NCBI GenBank assembly: GCA_903895845.1
Contig: CAITVK010000028.1
Location: 1 to 64,000, forward strand
Direction: 5' to 3'
DNA from: an uncultured Chitinophagaceae bacterium
GTDB taxonomy: Bacteria > Bacteroidota > Bacteroidia > Chitinophagales > Chitinophagaceae
Length of the DNA: 64,000 nt
Each line of letters begins with the position of its first letter. Positions within the stretch are counted from its first letter, which is position 1. The notes below the pieces were generated by a model that was not told the origin of the DNA, searched no databases, and saw nothing but the letters and a program-made list of their open reading frames with translations. The translations under genes and the position numbers were made by a program. Shown piece by piece: positions 63,391 to 64,000 of the stretch.

Positions 63391-64000
63391 ATGACTGGAA
63401 AGGATGGTTACAATGACAATGTATTTATTAACTGTCCTTTCGATGAAACATTCAAGCCATTGCTTTATGCCATAGTTTACACCGTTTATCGATGTGGTTT
63501 CTTCCCTTTAAGTGCCTTGAGTGATGATGATGGCACTGAAAATAGGCTCGATAAGATTTACAGAATAATAGCCAATTGTCGTTATGGTATCCACGACATA
63601 TCCAATACAAGTTCAAATAAAGAAGGATTGCCAAGATTTAATATGCCCTTTGAATTAGGATTGTTTTTTGGTGCAAAGAGATTTGGTGATAAAATACAAA
63701 ACAATAAAAAGGCACTTGTCTTCGAAAGAGAAAAATACCAATATCAAAAATACATCTCAGATATAAATGGAATAGATACCAAAGCGCACAATAATGAAGA
63801 AACCACTGTAATAAGAGAAACCAGGGATTGGCTGAAAACTGCTACAAGACGTACCACGATAGTTGGTAGTGAAATAATAATAGCAGAATACCTTGTGTTT
63901 AAGCAATTCCTTCCAGAGTTTGCAACGGAAGCTGGCTTTAATGTTGAGAATATTTTATTCAACGACTATTGTGAGATTGTTGAAGAAGCCATTAACGAAA
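63391..64000 (+). CDS. TIR-like (nucleotide-binding fold) protein, partial
   Basis: The frame starts at ATG 63391 and runs off the right edge with no stop. The visible 203 residues carry the signature DNVFINCPFDETFKPLLYAI, YRCGFFPLSALSDDDGTENRLDKIYRII, CRYGIHDISNT and LPRFNMPFELGLFFGAK. This belongs to a widespread TIR-like/deoxyribosyltransferase-like family found next to defence genes. The Glu in PFELG is a candidate catalytic residue. It may act as an NAD-using or nucleotide-processing effector; this is inference. Confidence 0.75.
   Translation, partial: MTGKDGYNDNVFINCPFDETFKPLLYAIVYTVYRCGFFPLSALSDDDGTENRLDKIYRIIANCRYGIHDISNTSSNKEGLPRFNMPFELGLFFGAKRFGDKIQNNKKALVFEREKYQYQKYISDINGIDTKAHNNEETTVIRETRDWLKTATRRTTIVGSEIIIAEYLVFKQFLPEFATEAGFNVENILFNDYCEIVEEAINE

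Noticed and set aside
1-64000. Insertion sequences or prophage
   Set aside because: No transposase, integrase, recombinase or phage structural gene is recognisable anywhere in the window despite the many repeats.

Overview
The window looks like a chromosomal segment from a Bacteroidota bacterium, most likely of the Chitinophagaceae/Chitinophagia type. The evidence is SusC/SusD outer-membrane pairs, an ECF sigma factor with a FecR anti-sigma factor, several proteins with type IX secretion (T9SS) C-terminal sorting domains, an ftsX-DUF3098 pair, a Bacteroidota-type LeuRS, AT-rich intergenic DNA and no strong Shine-Dalgarno sites. The genus cannot be fixed from the sequence alone.

Layout. 1-2.8 kb: a 21-bp repeat array, a lipoprotein, and an Xre/RES toxin-antitoxin module flanked by 70-bp direct repeats. 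2.9-14.3 kb: mostly housekeeping genes (APC transporter, TolC plus HlyD-type adaptor, gpsA, HIT protein, greA, leuS, ftsX, DUF3098). 14.7-35.5 kb: a uronic-acid polysaccharide degradation locus. A LacI-type regulator and a two-domain PL6 lyase read leftward. Reading rightward are a PL17 oligo-alginate lyase, KdgF-like cupin, sulfatase, T9SS beta-helix protein, second sulfatase, DUF1961 protein, PL38-like lyase, esterase, two more PL6 lyases and a GH88 unsaturated glucuronyl hydrolase. Together they could cut an alginate-like or other (possibly sulfated) uronan outside the cell and in the periplasm, reduce it to unsaturated monosaccharides and open these for metabolism. 35.5-42.7 kb: desaturase, ParE-type toxin-antitoxin, lone ExbD, a TonB-dependent-receptor-like barrel, aldo/keto reductase, DUF1345 protein. 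42.8-53.2 kb: a leftward ECF sigma - FecR - SusC - SusD - DUF5017 lipoprotein - T9SS beta-helix set, a sensing and import system without its own lyases. 53.5-56.7 kb: an esterase, a large repeat array and hypothetical genes. 56.7-64 kb: an apparent defence or accessory island with an odd class II tRNA-like gene, an OLD/DUF3696-type ATPase with a partner gene, a Shedu-like nuclease with a partner gene, an FtsK-like fragment, a BCS1-like AAA+ ATPase, and a TIR-like protein running off the edge.

The most unusual signal is a set of seven intergenic tandem arrays. Each has its own unit sequence but all share a period of 21 bp (21/22 alternating in one). Six are exactly 21 bp with no length change across about 55 units. 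Several end in a hairpin made from an inverted unit, two share an adjoining 55-bp element, and six of seven lie just upstream of a gene, three of them inside the polysaccharide locus. They carry no spacers and are not CRISPR. Other dispersed signals are hairpin repeats, in-frame repeat-like insertions in leuS, and a terminator-like hairpin at the predicted 5' end of the greA transcript.
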